DNA from: Hyphomicrobiales bacterium
GTDB lineage: Bacteria > Pseudomonadota > Alphaproteobacteria > Rhizobiales > S144-35
Direction of reading: 5' to 3'
Assembly: GCA_015494185.1 (NCBI GenBank)
Contig: WGBT01000044.1
Coordinates: 1-5,441, forward strand
DNA length: 5,441 nucleotides
This document shows, piece after piece, positions 5,005-5,441 of this stretch; position 1 is the first letter of the stretch; every line of letters starts with the position of its first letter. The notes beneath the pieces are model-generated. The model ran no database searches, was not told where the DNA came from, and was given only the letters and a program-made list of their open reading frames with translations. The position numbers and the translations under genes were made by a program.

Positions 5005-5073
5005 ATGAGCAACACCCCAAATCAGGGGCAACAACAGGGGAGTGGAAACACAGTTACAGATGTCCCAGCATGA
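5005..5073 (+). CDS. Possible 22-residue upstream ORF overlapping the ArsR-type gene
   Basis: ATG at 5005 has CAGGGG (4996-5001) three bases before it, a better-placed ribosome site than any candidate start of the regulator has. The frame codes for a Gln/Gly/Asn/Thr-rich 22-residue peptide (beginning MSNTPNQGQQQG) and stops at TGA 5071-5073, just past the regulator's ATG at 5060. This arrangement suits translational coupling. The peptide itself has no recognisable function, and chance cannot be excluded. Confidence 0.28.
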   Translation: MSNTPNQGQQQGSGNTVTDVPA

Positions 5074-5437
5074 CAATGCAGCAGCCTCAACAGATGTGAA
5101 TGAACCAAATGATGATACTGTTTGCGCAAAGCAAATGGTTGCAGGCATGAAGTGTGCCGTTGATGAAGCGGCCGATTTGTTGCGCGCCATCGGAAGTCCC
5201 TATCGACTGCTTATTCTTTGCCTGTTGATGGAACGCGAACAAACCGTGAGTGAAATTTGTGAAGCCATTGGCGCCCGGCAAAGTCTCACGTCACAACATC
5301 TCACCCGGCTTCGTCTTGACGGTCTCGTGGTCGCCGAACGGCGTGGACATTTCGTCTATTACTCGCTTGCCAATTCCGTTGCCAAGGAAATTGTTTTCAC
5401 CCTTTACAACCACTTCTGCCGTGACAAACAGAAATAA
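5042..5437 (+). CDS. ArsR/SmtB-family repressor, SqrR/BigR-like persulfide sensor
   Basis: This is a dimeric winged-helix DNA-binding repressor of 131 residues counted from GTG 5042. ATG 5060 (125 residues) is an equally possible start, and neither has a well-spaced ribosome site. The ArsR fold covers about 41-126: AADLLRAIGSPYRLLILCLL, then the helix-turn-helix with recognition helix SLTSQHLTRLRLDGLV (81-96), and the wing VVAERRGHFVYYSL (96-109). C60 in the second helix and C126 near the C-terminus are 66 residues apart. That is the same spacing as C41/C107 of Rhodobacter SqrR and C42/C108 of BigR, whose oxidation to a polysulfide bridge by reactive sulfur releases DNA. The ELCVCDL arsenic site is not intact (only C73 in EIC). 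Three further cysteines (28, 38, 73) lie outside the pair. Targets in this family are sulfide oxidation, rhodanese, persulfide dioxygenase or sulfur transport genes, none of which is in the window. The subfamily assignment is well supported; the ligand is inferred. Confidence 0.88.
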   Translation: METQLQMSQHDNAAASTDVNEPNDDTVCAKQMVAGMKCAVDEAADLLRAIGSPYRLLILCLLMEREQTVSEICEAIGARQSLTSQHLTRLRLDGLVVAERRGHFVYYSLANSVAKEIVFTLYNHFCRDKQK

Positions 5438-5441
5438 AAAG

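Noticed and set aside
4120..5041. CRISPR array in the repeat-rich gap
   Set aside because: The repeats are too short, present in only two or three copies, and have no uniform spacers; no cas gene is present.

Overview
The window looks like chromosomal DNA from an alphaproteobacterium. The main support is a full-length endonuclease-type MutL whose C-terminal motif reads CNHGRP rather than CPHGRP, a form I associate with alphaproteobacterial MutL. Other support is a six-cysteine secreted protein of a type I recall from Hyphomicrobiales (Rhizobiales), and an SqrR/BigR-like ArsR regulator. Genus cannot be determined from the sequence.

Layout. (1) 1-113, minus strand: the first 37 codons of a small divergent 4Fe-4S (YjdI/Fer4_19-type) protein, cut by the window edge. 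(2) 224-2068, minus: mutL, complete. (3) 2069-2685: about 600 bp with no convincing gene. (4) 2746-3177, plus: a 143-residue unrecognised protein with an N-terminal membrane segment and a very strong Shine-Dalgarno (SD); a 15-codon ORF sits just before it. (5) 3178-3492: an intergenic stretch with a candidate promoter and a structured leader (overlapping inverted repeats plus a GC-rich hairpin). (6) 3493-4119, plus: a 208-residue exported protein with six cysteines, followed by a large composite hairpin at 4147-4206. (7) 4207-5004: about 800 bp of AT-richer DNA without a real gene but dense in repeats. It holds an AACGCTTA triplet, three evenly spaced AATATT palindromes ahead of a good sigma70-like promoter, several direct repeats with a 19-bp period, and a 16-bp tandem repeat. 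It looks like an accessory or regulatory island, perhaps including insertion-sequence debris. (8) 5042-5437, plus: an ArsR-family repressor with two cysteines 66 residues apart, the spacing of the persulfide-sensing pair in SqrR and BigR. Its genomic targets are probably beyond the right edge.

The genes do not form one pathway. mutL (mismatch repair) and the Fe-S protein run leftward. The two cell-envelope proteins and the sulfur-type regulator run rightward, each apparently with its own signals. I see no clear new multi-gene system. The most promising points for follow-up are the redox-type regulator with its overlapping upstream ORF, the structured leader of the secreted protein, and the repeat-dense gap before the regulator.
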